From Nitrospirota bacterium (GTDB lineage Bacteria; Nitrospirota; Thermodesulfovibrionia; Thermodesulfovibrionales; UBA6898), in NCBI GenBank assembly GCA_016235245.1, contig JACRLO010000020.1:1-64000 (forward strand): 64,000 nucleotides of DNA. Reading direction: 5' to 3'. Of the stretch, positions 41,269 through 50,629 are shown piece after piece. Within the stretch, counting starts at the first letter, position 1. Each line of letters starts with the position of its first letter. A model generated the notes under the pieces. It was given only the letters and a program-made list of their open reading frames with translations. It was not told the DNA's origin and made no database searches. Made by a program: the position numbers and the translations under genes.

Positions 41269-41814
41269 TCACTTAATTCTGACGCCTATATCATCGACAC
41301 CATCGGCAATAGCAATGCTGTTTGCGGGTGTCTCTAGAACGCCATTGGGCCCTGCCGAGATGATCCAGACCGGCTGACCGGTTGCGGCAAAACTGTTTGC
41401 ATTTGTCAGATAGGTATTCCCCCAGGGATCAGCGGTCACCACTGCCATGTACGAGCCCTTCCAGTTCGCCCCGTAACAGCCGTTCACATCGGCAGACAGA
41501 TGGGAATCGTATGAACTTGCTACAGCAGCGTCATATCCCAATGCTGCAAGGCCGGAAGGAAGATTTCCTGCCCCTGACAGAAAAGTAACATTAGGCGCAC
41601 AGCTGCCGTCCATTACAGGCCAGGCTCCTGTATCCTTCCTGAAAACGAACATCGCCGAAGATATCGACTTGACGTCTGCCTTGGCCCTTGTAATTTTCGA
41701 TTCGTCGATCTCCTTGAATATCAGAGGCACGAGGATACCGGCAAGCACGGCAATAATCCCAGCAACAACGATAACCTCGATCAGCGTAAAACCCTTCTGT
41801 TCCCTCAGCTTCAT
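41269..41814 (-). CDS. type II secretion-like pseudopilin (copy 2 of 2)
   Basis: This 181-residue prepilin has the same leader MKLREQKG, the same hydrophobic helix and the same conserved body as the gene at 40341. The first 50-odd residues appear identical. Differences cluster in the loop after MDGSC (SGAGNLPSGLAALGYDAA versus GLGNSFANLGALGYDESS) and near the C-terminus (NSIAIADGVDD versus NSATSQGDD). The ATG at 41814 has an AAGGAGAG ribosome-binding site. It is head-to-tail with copy 1 and divergent from the giant protein gene. No other type II secretion genes adjoin. Confidence 0.9.
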   Translation of the reverse strand: MKLREQKGFTLIEVIVVAGIIAVLAGILVPLIFKEIDESKITRAKADVKSISSAMFVFRKDTGAWPVMDGSCAPNVTFLSGAGNLPSGLAALGYDAAVASSYDSHLSADVNGCYGANWKGSYMAVVTADPWGNTYLTNANSFAATGQPVWIISAGPNGVLETPANSIAIADGVDDIGVRIK

Positions 41815-42156
41815 AACACTCTCCTTGGATATTTCCTGTTTATACTCAATCGATCGTAGCATCAGCATTATATTAATTATAAGTCGGTTTTTCAATCATA
41901 AAACTTTAATCGCTAAGTATGAACTGCCGCATGAGAATACTTCATGAGGAAAACTCGTTGTTCCGTATAATTCATTACATGCGAAGCAGGCTCTCAGGGG
42001 GCAGCCTCTGAAGAGGGGCTGGAATGCTGTCAGACTCGATAAACAGCGGTCTGAGGAAGAATTACCACTATGAAAACAGCATATACAGATGATATAATAT
42101 AAAATAAGACAAAGATAGTCCAGTTCCTTGCAATGAACTGAAGGGGGAGGTCATTA
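41815..42156. other. 342-base gap upstream of the giant surface protein
   Basis: The gap holds the divergent start regions of pseudopilin copy 2 and the giant gene. Seen are an upstream element shared with copy 1 (ATGCTGATGCTACGATCGAT), TATAAA-type boxes, a 39-base repeat at 42017-42055, a small stem AGTTC-GAACT near 42122-42139, and GGGGGAGG before the ATG at 42157. No other gene is present. Confidence 0.5.
42017..42055. repeat. intergenic repeat, copy 2
   Basis: This is the partner of the segment at 41132-41170 (31 of 39 identical). It contains CAGAC...GTCTG, which could form a short stem. It lies about 200 bases upstream of pseudopilin copy 2. Confidence 0.6.
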
Positions 42157-45100
42157 ATGTCCGGTCACTATGCTTATCTTTCAGATCCTGCGCATCCCAA
42201 AAAACGGTCAATGAATTCAAGAAGGGTTTCTTGCATATCGCTCTTGTGCCTCATACTGCTATTGGCTTTTTCATCCTTCGTCCATGCCTGGGCTCCGGCA
42301 GGTTACTCCGAATATTTCATTCCCGGGGACGAAGTCAATATGGAATCTGTGCTAAACGCCATGGACCTTACGATGACTGCAACTCCCAAGCAGGCCATGC
42401 ACTCCGTGATTACGGTTACTGCCTGGTCGGAAAATACAACGATATATTATGACCACTGGGAAAACGGTTACAACTTCGATCCGAATAACCCTGCAGCAAC
42501 GGCCGATGAGACTTACACACTCGCCACTGCCGGAGCCCAACGGATTTTTGAGTCAACCAGCATCCCAACCAACCCAAGAGGAACGACCACCTACTATGAC
42601 GGAAGTGACCACATATACGTGGCAGGCGGTCCGGTAACCGTCGTCCGTGCGAGCTGGATTCAGGCCACAGGAGTCGAAAACCAGGCTGTGGCTTGGGAGA
42701 TATATCCTGTTCAACCTCAGTTGACGACATATGTAATCCCCTTTGGTGAGGACCTTGGGGCTTCGCTGCCGGACTTCAGCCGGGTTTTCGTCTTTGTTCA
42801 GGCTACCGAGAACAACACTGTTGTGACATTCGACTTTAACGGTGATGGGACTAAGGATACCTTCTGCACTGACATAACTCGTACCGCATGTACTCCAGGT
42901 ACGCAGATCACGCTCAGCAAGGGACAATCGTTTCTCCTTGACAATTGGGCGCTTTCACCACAGGCGGCCCCCTATAATAAGGTCCATACGGGAATGGTGA
43001 TAACGGGGACTGAAACACTGCAGGTAAAGTTTGTCGCCGGTCAGGAACGCACTCCCACCGGGTGGATGGCCAGGGGATTCAGCGCATTCCCCCGTGGCTT
43101 CTGGACAAAAGACTACTATGCTCCTGTGGATAATGAACTGGTTAATACCGATTACTATCTCTACAACCCAAACACTGCTGCAATCACGGTAACATGGGAA
43201 ACCAGGACCACGACCGGTTCGCTCTCTATCCCTGCCGGCCAGACCGTATCCTACAGAACTTTGGCAGGGGATGTTCCAACCGGATCGGGAATCTATTTTA
43301 AGGGGTCCGATGTGTTTTGGGGAGTAGGCTCTGTTGATGCCGGCAACTACTATTATGAGTGGGGGTTCAGTCTCCTCCCTTCGACAATGATGTACAATGA
43401 GCACTATCTTGGTTGGGCACCGGACTGTTTACCCGTAGCAGCCGGTTGCACAAACAATGGTGTATTTCTTGTTCCTGCCCAGGACTATACTACGATCTTT
43501 GTAGATGTCGACAACAATGGCACGGTTGACCAGACCTATACCCTGAACCGTCTTCAGACACAGTATATCACGGCCCCATCCGGGAACCTCTCTATGGCGC
43601 ATATCTGGGCAACCGGACCATTCAGTATGGCATACGGGCAGAAAGGCAATACTACCTATCCCCAGGTCCCGGCCATGGATCTTGGCTATGTATCGCTTCC
43701 GGCAACTGATTTTATTTCAGCCGTCCTTACGGTACAAAAATCGGCTTCGCCTCAGGTCGTTCCAACTGCATCAGGCTCTGTAGCAACCTTCACGATCACG
43801 GCCAGTTCCCAGAAGTACACTGTGGACAACATCACCGTGACCGACACGCTTCCGCCAAATTGGCAGTATGTTACCGGCTCGACCACCATAACCAGGCCAG
43901 ACAAGACCACAGGGACAGCCAACCCGACCGTAACCGGGGCAGGGACTGCTGCTAACCCGTATGTATTGACATGGTCCAGCGCTGATCTTGGGACAAGCGG
44001 CACGATAGCGGAGAACCAGGAGGTCAAAATCGTATTCAATGCTCAGACAACAGCCGTCCTTGCCTCCGGAACGCTAAACCAGAACCGTGTCAAGGCAATC
44101 GGTACAAGGACCTTCGGCACGCCGAGCCAGACTCAGACATTTACTGCAACCGACTTTGCGTACGTTACTTCGGGGTTCTCGCAGATCACGAAAACTTCAG
44201 GGGCAGCTGACCCCGTATTCCCCGGCAACACAATCCCTTATACCGTAACGGTTTCCAACCCTGCGTCTGCAACATCTTCTCTGACAGGCGTCTCTATTTA
44301 CGATCCCCTGCCATCAGGGGTGAGCTATGTGGCCGGCAGCGCAGCAGCGACCTGTATTCTGCCGCGCAATGTGGCCGACTTTTTTGGCTCCACGAACTAT
44401 AACAACTCAAACGGCTCTGTGAGTTGGGCCGCCAACTCCTGGACCGAGTCGGACAGTTACGGCACCGGCCCTGGTGTAACCGGCTTAAACGGACTCGGTG
44501 GATATGTTTGGATCACGGGCGGCCAACTGCAGTTCAGATACATGCTCTCCACGGTGAGTGATAATTTTGCTACCAATGGCAGCTATACCGGCACAGATGG
44601 TTCCCGTAAGTGGATTGGGATAGGACCAGGAACCGTCTCGGTAACAAACGGCTCGCCTGCGGTGGTCGGCACGGGAACAACGTTCACAGGAGGACTCATA
44701 GGCACTGGGGATTCAATCACAATTTTAGGTGTAACATACACCATCTTGAGCGTCACTGACGCCACGCACCTCACGCTAACAACTAACTACGCGGGAACTA
44801 CCGGAACTGGTTTGGCCTATATCGCTCCTGTTGCATGGACAGAAGTCAACGATGATGGTTCAGCCGCTACCGTCGCTAACCAGCATATGTACGTCAGCGG
44901 CAACCGGCTTGTATTTGACCGTAATCCCAGCGCCGTTACTCCATTTTCGATCAGTAGGTCTGCCAATGTCGCGGGCGCTACCAGTGTAACAATCAGCTTT
45001 TTGCCTACTAACCGTGCCGGAGGCGCGGGCAGCGGCGAGGCAGTGGTTGCAGATTATAGTGTAGATGGAGGAGGCTATACGACACTCGGCACCTTTGACG

Positions 45101-48100
45101 GTGGAACAGCAGGTTGGAGCGGGATCACACAGACATACACTCTGAGCCCTTTTACCGGGAACTTTATCACTCTTCGGTTCCGTGCAACTGGGGCGTGGAA
45201 TAACAATAACGACGAAATATATATAGACAATGTTAACATCAGCTTTAATGCCCCGGCAAGCGCGGTAAATACCCAGATCAGGCGCACTGCCAGTCTTACC
45301 GGCGCCACAAGCGCCTGGCTGAACTTCAGCCCTTATAGTTCGACAGGACTCGGCGCTGGAGATACGCTTGTGGTAGAGGCAAGCAGCAGCGGCACGGCAG
45401 GTACATTTGTAACGTTGGCGACCTTCACCGGCGGCGTTCCTGATGTTGCGCCAGCCTATAATCTGACTCCCTATATCTCGGCCACTACCACCATCCAGTT
45501 CCGTGTAACAGGCGGCTTCAACACCGCAGGCCAGACGTTCAACCTGGATAATCTATCGATAGGCTACATTGTGACTCCGGCAACTACGGCCACGGTCGGC
45601 AGTCCGCCCAATTTCGTGGACAGTGCCTCGGCATGCAGCAGTATCCCGGCGGGGGGCTCACTCACCCTGACGTATAGTGTAACCGTGGATGACCCCTTCC
45701 CAACAGGTCAGACCTCAATCACAAACATTGCCTCAACAACATCGGCGCAGATTCCGATGGCCTTAACAGCCTCGGCCACAAATACCGTGCTTATCCCGAG
45801 TGCGCTGAGCGCAGGCACCGGCGGCAAGATCTGGCTTGATGCTGACAGAGACGGGGTACTGGATATCGGTGAACCCGGCATTCCAAACATTGAGGTCACG
45901 CTCAAGGACCGCTTCGGAACGCCGATTGCAACGACCATCACTGACGGCAACGGCCGTTATCTGTTTACCGGCGTCACGCCGGGGACGGGGTATTATGTCG
46001 AGGTAACTGACGGACTTTCATCAGGACTCTCTCAGTCCTTCCCCTATACCACAACACCAGGAGATCTGACGAACAACCGCAGCACCACCTTCACCTTGAC
46101 AGACGGCCAGATTTACACCTCTGCCGGCATCGGATATAGGGCTGCAGCCGGAACAGCGACCTTCGGTGACCAGGTCTGGGTAGATGCCAATGCCAATGGG
46201 GTGCGCGACTCCGGCGAAATTGGCCTCGGCGGGGTAACGGTCAAGCTCTACCAGGACCGTAACAGCGACGACAGGCTGGATATCCTGACCGATTTACCTG
46301 ACGGTGTCGGGACCGTCTCAGCGACAAACAGCTCAACCGCCGTAGTTGGCTCAGGGACAGCATTCTCCGCTCTGAATGCCGGCGATGCTATCACGATTGC
46401 AGGCGTTGCATACACGATTCAGAGCGTCACCGATGCAACACATCTGACCCTGACGGCGAATTACACGGGGACAACGGGAGGCGGCAAGGCATATACAATG
46501 CCTGTCGCAACGGTCAGTAACCCTGACGGCACATACCTTTTCACCGGGGCGGCAGCTTCGGGCACGCAGACCTACTTCGTCTCGGCCGCCACCCCTTCCG
46601 GCTACACAGCAACAACCGGGTCGACGAACCACCGGTTTACCAATGTCGCGGCGGGAAGCACACTGCTCATTGCCGATTTCGGCTTTAACAGAACGACAAC
46701 TACCTATTCGATAAAAGACCGCGTATGGACAGACTCAAATGGCGATGGACTCTTCTCGGGTGAGAGCGGTCTTGCCGGGGTTACCGTCGAACTGCACGAT
46801 GCAAGCCTCAATGTCATCGGCACGACGATTACTGCGGCTGACGGCACATTCATCTTCAGCGGCTTGACCGGCGGTGGTGCCGATTATACTGTGCGCATCA
46901 ACGATACGAGCGGCGTCCTGCTGGACTACTACGGCACAACCTCGTATTCTCTTGCGCTTAAGCGCCCCGAAAGTAATCTCACAACCAGTATTGATCGCGT
47001 GGCTACCCCGCCGCCAAGTTTCGGTTTCCGGCCGCTGCGCAGCATCGGTGATACGATCTTCAGCGATCTGTTGGGTGGCACCAGCGGTGTTCAGGATGCC
47101 GGAGAGCCGGGGATCGCAGGGGTTGTCGTCAGCCTCTACCGCAACATTGCCCCTCTCGGGACGTTTGACGGGAGCGACACCCTTATCAGCACTGTAACGA
47201 CTGATGCGTCAGGGCAGTATCTGTTTTCGGGTCTTGCCGATGGGGAGTATATTGTAAGCGTGCCGGTTCCTGCAGGCTACAGTTTCATCCCAAACGGCGT
47301 CGTTAACCCTGACCTTGACGGCAATCCGGCAAACGGAATTCAAAACAGGGTTACCATAACAGGCGGAGTAAGCGACTTAAACAAAGACTTCGGTTTCCAG
47401 GCCTCCAGCCCCCGTACCGTCTCCGGAACCGTATGGGATGACCTTGACGCAGACGGTGTCATAGACGGCGGCGAAGCCGGACTTGCGGGCGTTACGATCG
47501 ACATCCTCTCGGGGAGCACTGTTGTGGCCACGGTCACTACCAACGCATCGGGTAACTACACCGCCCCGGGGCTCGCCTCAGGTATCTACACGGTGCGCGT
47601 CACAGATACGACAAGCGTTCTCACTGACTACATCTCTACCTTCGAAAAGACCGAGAGCACCACCGGTCCCTTTAACTTTCAGGAGTCCGTAAACCTGACC
47701 GGCGGCGACGTTGCTGATGTAATATTCGGGTTCAAGGTGCCCACGCCCACGCTTGTGACCCTTTCGGATTTCAGCGCGTATAGCGATAAGGGCAGGTTTG
47801 TCGTGCAGTGGAAGACATCTTCCGAGACAGACACTGCAGGATTCTATCTGCAGCGGCTCGATGAAAAGACCGGCAGATACAGGCAGATCAACAGCAGCCT
47901 CCTGCCTGCGCTGATTACTTCCCCGCAGGGCGGCACCTATAGTCTCATCGACAACGGCGCGTCTTTGACCAGGAGTAATACCTATCTGCTTATGGAGATT
48001 GAAGGCAAAGGCAGAAAAAATGCCTACGGACCTTTCACGATAGCGGCAGGAGCAGGCAATGCAGCAGAAAGCCAACAGAGCAGGAAGGCCGGATGGGAAC

Positions 48101-50307
48101 GTGAAGGGGAGATGGCCATTACGGACGGCAGCACAGGAAATACCGCTGCCGACGAAGTATCGGACTATACGCGTGCAGGAAAAGCGATTCCTGCTGAAAA
48201 ACAGAAAGTTCTGGATGCCATGAAAAAGGCAAGAGCCGCCTCCGACCTCCTCCAGAAGCAGAAGACCGGCAATATGGTCAAGATCCCGGTACACAAAGAC
48301 GGGCTTTACTATCTGGAGTCCGCAGAGATCTCGTCGCTGCTTGGCATGGCTGAGACTAAAGTCAGACAGCTTATTAAGTCCGGGAACCTGGCACTAAGCA
48401 ATCAGGGCAATATAGTCGCCTATATACCGGCTGATGATATGGCAGGACTGTTCTTCTTCGGTCAGGGGATAGACAGCTTGTACACAAAAGAAAATATCTA
48501 CTGGCTCTATAAGGGCAAGGGACAGCAGATGGGCAGAGTGGAAGGTGTTGGTCCAGCACCTTCAGGATACAGCGCAGTTACGGAGACAGTCCATATTGAA
48601 GAGGATAAAGTTGCCGCGCCGGTGCTTGCCCATGGCCCGGAATCTGACTACTGGTTCTGGGATTATATAATAGGTGGCAACCCATCCCTGGGGACAAAGC
48701 GTTTCGAACTTCAGGTCTTTGGTGTTGCTGACGTATCAACATCAGCCGCGCTGAGTGTCAGACTTCACGGCCTGACCAGCACCGGCGCAGCGAACGACCA
48801 TCATGTCACGATCAGCTTAAACGGGACGGTTATCGGAGAAGACCGATGGAAAGGCGCTGAGGAGCGTCTCGTCAATCTGAATTTCAGTCAGAGCCTCTTA
48901 CATGGCGGAGCAAATTCTATCGAGGTCAAGGGCCTGCTTGATGCAGGTGTTCCCTACAGCATATTTTATCTGGATTCTTTTGACCTGACCTATGAAAAGG
49001 TATTGGAAGCCCATGACAATTCACTTATGTTCAGGGCAGAAGGCGCTCTGCCTCTGACAGTGTATGGCTTTACACAGCCTGATCTTTTTGTCCTCGATGT
49101 AACTGACCCGGACTGGCCGATCTTCAATATGGCAGCGACTATCGACGGCTCAGACGGAAATTACCATCTCAGTTTTACGCCCACACCAGGCGCACGGTAT
49201 CTGGTGACAGCCTCCGATGCCGCAGCGCCTGTCAATGCCTGGGCAGACAGCCCTTCCACACTCTTATCCCGGCATAACAGGGCTGATTATATCATCATTA
49301 CCACAAAGGAACTTGCTGCAGCTGCCGGGGAACTTGCCCATTATCGGGAGGCTCAGGGACTAAAAACCTTGGTTGCAGATCTGGAAGATATCATGGATGA
49401 ATTCAATTATGGCATCTCAAACCCTGAGGCCATTCATGGTTTCCTCGCTTACGCCTATACCAACTGGAAGCAGGCACCGAAATATGTACTGCTTGCAGGA
49501 CACGGGACCTATGATTACAGAGATAACATGGGTATCGGAGACAATCTGGTGCCGACCCTGATGGCTGAAACGCCACAGGTTATTTCCGCCTCGGACAACC
49601 TTTTTGCAGACATGGACGGTGACCATGTCCCTGATATTGCAATCGGAAGGCTTCCTGTTCTGACCGCGGAAGAATTGCGTGGAGTAATCGGCAAGATTAT
49701 ATCCTATGAGAGCAATGCAGGCAGCCGTGTGATAATGCTTGCGGACAATCCGGATGACGGCGGCAATTTCCCCGCTGACAGCGATCAGATCGCAGCGCTT
49801 GTTCCGGCGGCATACCCGGTGTCCAGGATATATCTTTCTGCGTATACGACGGCTCAGGCCCGGCAGCTTCTCTTCGATGAAATAAGCAGGGGGCCGGTGC
49901 TGTTAAACTACACGGGCCATGCAGGCATGGATCGTCTGGCCAGCGAGGGGCTGCTGCGGGTGAGCGATGTGGCTTCGCTTCAAAACAGCAGAAAACCTTT
50001 TGTTCTGGCAGGCATGACATGCGCTGTGGGCAACTTTGCCCTGGCGGGATATAATTCATTGGGCGAGGCCCTTATGACAAAAAACCCGGGAGGCGCCGTG
50101 GCTGTCTGGGCTCCGTCCGGACTCTCGTATAATCACCTGTCAAAAATTCTGAACGAGCATTTCTTCCGGGGTTCATTCGGAAACGGAAGCGTTACGTTAG
50201 GAGATGCCGTATTAAGGGCATTCAGAAATTATCACACAACCGGCAGTCCTGTGTATATTATGGATATGTTCAACCTGCAGGGTGACCCGGCTTTAAGAAT
50301 CTGGTAA
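42157..50307 (+). CDS. giant secreted protein with DUF11 and SdrD_B-type domains and a C-terminal C25 (gingipain-like) protease
   Basis: The 2716-residue protein has a signal peptide (CISLLCLILLLAFSSFVHAW). Residues about 40-520 form a region resembling the adhesion module found before DUF11 repeats. Two DUF11-like domains follow, the second (from about 670) interrupted after YVAGSAAATC and resumed at GSPPNFVDSASACSS. The insertion holds galactose-binding-like beta domains (FDRNPSAVTPFSIS and a second, related one). Five SdrD_B-type domains follow (GGKIWLDADRDGVLDIGEPG, FGDQVWVDANANGVRDSGE and so on), then a fibronectin-like part and the C25 protease. The catalytic pair is H2588 (NYTGHAG) and C2622 (GMTCAVG). 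No sorting signal is seen at the C-terminus. The gene ends 13 bases before the PqqD-like gene. Confidence 0.86.
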   Translation: MSGHYAYLSDPAHPKKRSMNSRRVSCISLLCLILLLAFSSFVHAWAPAGYSEYFIPGDEVNMESVLNAMDLTMTATPKQAMHSVITVTAWSENTTIYYDHWENGYNFDPNNPAATADETYTLATAGAQRIFESTSIPTNPRGTTTYYDGSDHIYVAGGPVTVVRASWIQATGVENQAVAWEIYPVQPQLTTYVIPFGEDLGASLPDFSRVFVFVQATENNTVVTFDFNGDGTKDTFCTDITRTACTPGTQITLSKGQSFLLDNWALSPQAAPYNKVHTGMVITGTETLQVKFVAGQERTPTGWMARGFSAFPRGFWTKDYYAPVDNELVNTDYYLYNPNTAAITVTWETRTTTGSLSIPAGQTVSYRTLAGDVPTGSGIYFKGSDVFWGVGSVDAGNYYYEWGFSLLPSTMMYNEHYLGWAPDCLPVAAGCTNNGVFLVPAQDYTTIFVDVDNNGTVDQTYTLNRLQTQYITAPSGNLSMAHIWATGPFSMAYGQKGNTTYPQVPAMDLGYVSLPATDFISAVLTVQKSASPQVVPTASGSVATFTITASSQKYTVDNITVTDTLPPNWQYVTGSTTITRPDKTTGTANPTVTGAGTAANPYVLTWSSADLGTSGTIAENQEVKIVFNAQTTAVLASGTLNQNRVKAIGTRTFGTPSQTQTFTATDFAYVTSGFSQITKTSGAADPVFPGNTIPYTVTVSNPASATSSLTGVSIYDPLPSGVSYVAGSAAATCILPRNVADFFGSTNYNNSNGSVSWAANSWTESDSYGTGPGVTGLNGLGGYVWITGGQLQFRYMLSTVSDNFATNGSYTGTDGSRKWIGIGPGTVSVTNGSPAVVGTGTTFTGGLIGTGDSITILGVTYTILSVTDATHLTLTTNYAGTTGTGLAYIAPVAWTEVNDDGSAATVANQHMYVSGNRLVFDRNPSAVTPFSISRSANVAGATSVTISFLPTNRAGGAGSGEAVVADYSVDGGGYTTLGTFDGGTAGWSGITQTYTLSPFTGNFITLRFRATGAWNNNNDEIYIDNVNISFNAPASAVNTQIRRTASLTGATSAWLNFSPYSSTGLGAGDTLVVEASSSGTAGTFVTLATFTGGVPDVAPAYNLTPYISATTTIQFRVTGGFNTAGQTFNLDNLSIGYIVTPATTATVGSPPNFVDSASACSSIPAGGSLTLTYSVTVDDPFPTGQTSITNIASTTSAQIPMALTASATNTVLIPSALSAGTGGKIWLDADRDGVLDIGEPGIPNIEVTLKDRFGTPIATTITDGNGRYLFTGVTPGTGYYVEVTDGLSSGLSQSFPYTTTPGDLTNNRSTTFTLTDGQIYTSAGIGYRAAAGTATFGDQVWVDANANGVRDSGEIGLGGVTVKLYQDRNSDDRLDILTDLPDGVGTVSATNSSTAVVGSGTAFSALNAGDAITIAGVAYTIQSVTDATHLTLTANYTGTTGGGKAYTMPVATVSNPDGTYLFTGAAASGTQTYFVSAATPSGYTATTGSTNHRFTNVAAGSTLLIADFGFNRTTTTYSIKDRVWTDSNGDGLFSGESGLAGVTVELHDASLNVIGTTITAADGTFIFSGLTGGGADYTVRINDTSGVLLDYYGTTSYSLALKRPESNLTTSIDRVATPPPSFGFRPLRSIGDTIFSDLLGGTSGVQDAGEPGIAGVVVSLYRNIAPLGTFDGSDTLISTVTTDASGQYLFSGLADGEYIVSVPVPAGYSFIPNGVVNPDLDGNPANGIQNRVTITGGVSDLNKDFGFQASSPRTVSGTVWDDLDADGVIDGGEAGLAGVTIDILSGSTVVATVTTNASGNYTAPGLASGIYTVRVTDTTSVLTDYISTFEKTESTTGPFNFQESVNLTGGDVADVIFGFKVPTPTLVTLSDFSAYSDKGRFVVQWKTSSETDTAGFYLQRLDEKTGRYRQINSSLLPALITSPQGGTYSLIDNGASLTRSNTYLLMEIEGKGRKNAYGPFTIAAGAGNAAESQQSRKAGWEREGEMAITDGSTGNTAADEVSDYTRAGKAIPAEKQKVLDAMKKARAASDLLQKQKTGNMVKIPVHKDGLYYLESAEISSLLGMAETKVRQLIKSGNLALSNQGNIVAYIPADDMAGLFFFGQGIDSLYTKENIYWLYKGKGQQMGRVEGVGPAPSGYSAVTETVHIEEDKVAAPVLAHGPESDYWFWDYIIGGNPSLGTKRFELQVFGVADVSTSAALSVRLHGLTSTGAANDHHVTISLNGTVIGEDRWKGAEERLVNLNFSQSLLHGGANSIEVKGLLDAGVPYSIFYLDSFDLTYEKVLEAHDNSLMFRAEGALPLTVYGFTQPDLFVLDVTDPDWPIFNMAATIDGSDGNYHLSFTPTPGARYLVTASDAAAPVNAWADSPSTLLSRHNRADYIIITTKELAAAAGELAHYREAQGLKTLVADLEDIMDEFNYGISNPEAIHGFLAYAYTNWKQAPKYVLLAGHGTYDYRDNMGIGDNLVPTLMAETPQVISASDNLFADMDGDHVPDIAIGRLPVLTAEELRGVIGKIISYESNAGSRVIMLADNPDDGGNFPADSDQIAALVPAAYPVSRIYLSAYTTAQARQLLFDEISRGPVLLNYTGHAGMDRLASEGLLRVSDVASLQNSRKPFVLAGMTCAVGNFALAGYNSLGEALMTKNPGGAVAVWAPSGLSYNHLSKILNEHFFRGSFGNGSVTLGDAVLRAFRNYHTTGSPVYIMDMFNLQGDPALRIW
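44629..44823 (+). repeat. inserted small beta-domain, copy 1 (within the giant gene)
   Basis: This 65-residue segment (GTVSVTNGSPAVVGTGTTF ... SVTDATHLTLTTNYAGTTGTG) interrupts a beta domain between SRKWIGIGP and VAWTEVNDDG. The same type of domain occurs again at 46309-46500, and similar modules are common in phage tail and surface proteins. Confidence 0.65.
46309..46500 (+). repeat. inserted small beta-domain, copy 2 (within the giant gene)
   Basis: This 64-residue segment (GTVSATNSSTAVVGSGTAF ... SVTDATHLTLTANYTGTTGGG) interrupts an SdrD_B-type domain between DDRLDILTDLPDGV and PVATVSNPDGTYLFTG. It is the second copy of the module at 44629. Confidence 0.65.
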
Positions 50308-50320
50308 ATGAGCAGGATCG

Positions 50321-50629
50321 ATGAATAATCAGGGCGCCCAGTTGCAGGAAAAGGTCTTTGTAAAGAATGAGGATATCGTCACCCGCAAGATTACCGGCGA
50401 GTTGTTCATTGTTCCGGTGAGGGGAAAGCTGGCAGACATGCAGAGGATCTTTACTCTCAATCCGGTTGCGGAATACATATGGCATTCCCTTGACGGCCTG
50501 ACACGCATCGAAGATATCCGCAAAGGCATCCTGGCGACCTATGACGTCGATGAACAACAGATTGATTCTGATATCAGGGATTTTATCGCAGAGCTGTTGG
50601 AAGCGGACTTAATCAAAGAGCGAGCGTGA
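50321..50629 (+). CDS. PqqD-family peptide-binding protein (RiPP recognition element)
   Basis: This 102-residue protein is a PqqD-like winged-helix domain, which binds the leader of a precursor peptide and presents it to a modifying enzyme. Evidence is the strand-turn region ITGELFIVPVRGKLADMQRIF, the PqqD hallmark LNPVAEYIWHSLDGLTRIEDI (Asn, Trp) and a helix VDEQQIDSDIRDFIAELLEADLI. It lies 13 bases after the giant gene and overlaps the radical SAM gene by four bases (GTGA), so the two are coupled. Confidence 0.87.
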   Translation: MNNQGAQLQEKVFVKNEDIVTRKITGELFIVPVRGKLADMQRIFTLNPVAEYIWHSLDGLTRIEDIRKGILATYDVDEQQIDSDIRDFIAELLEADLIKERA

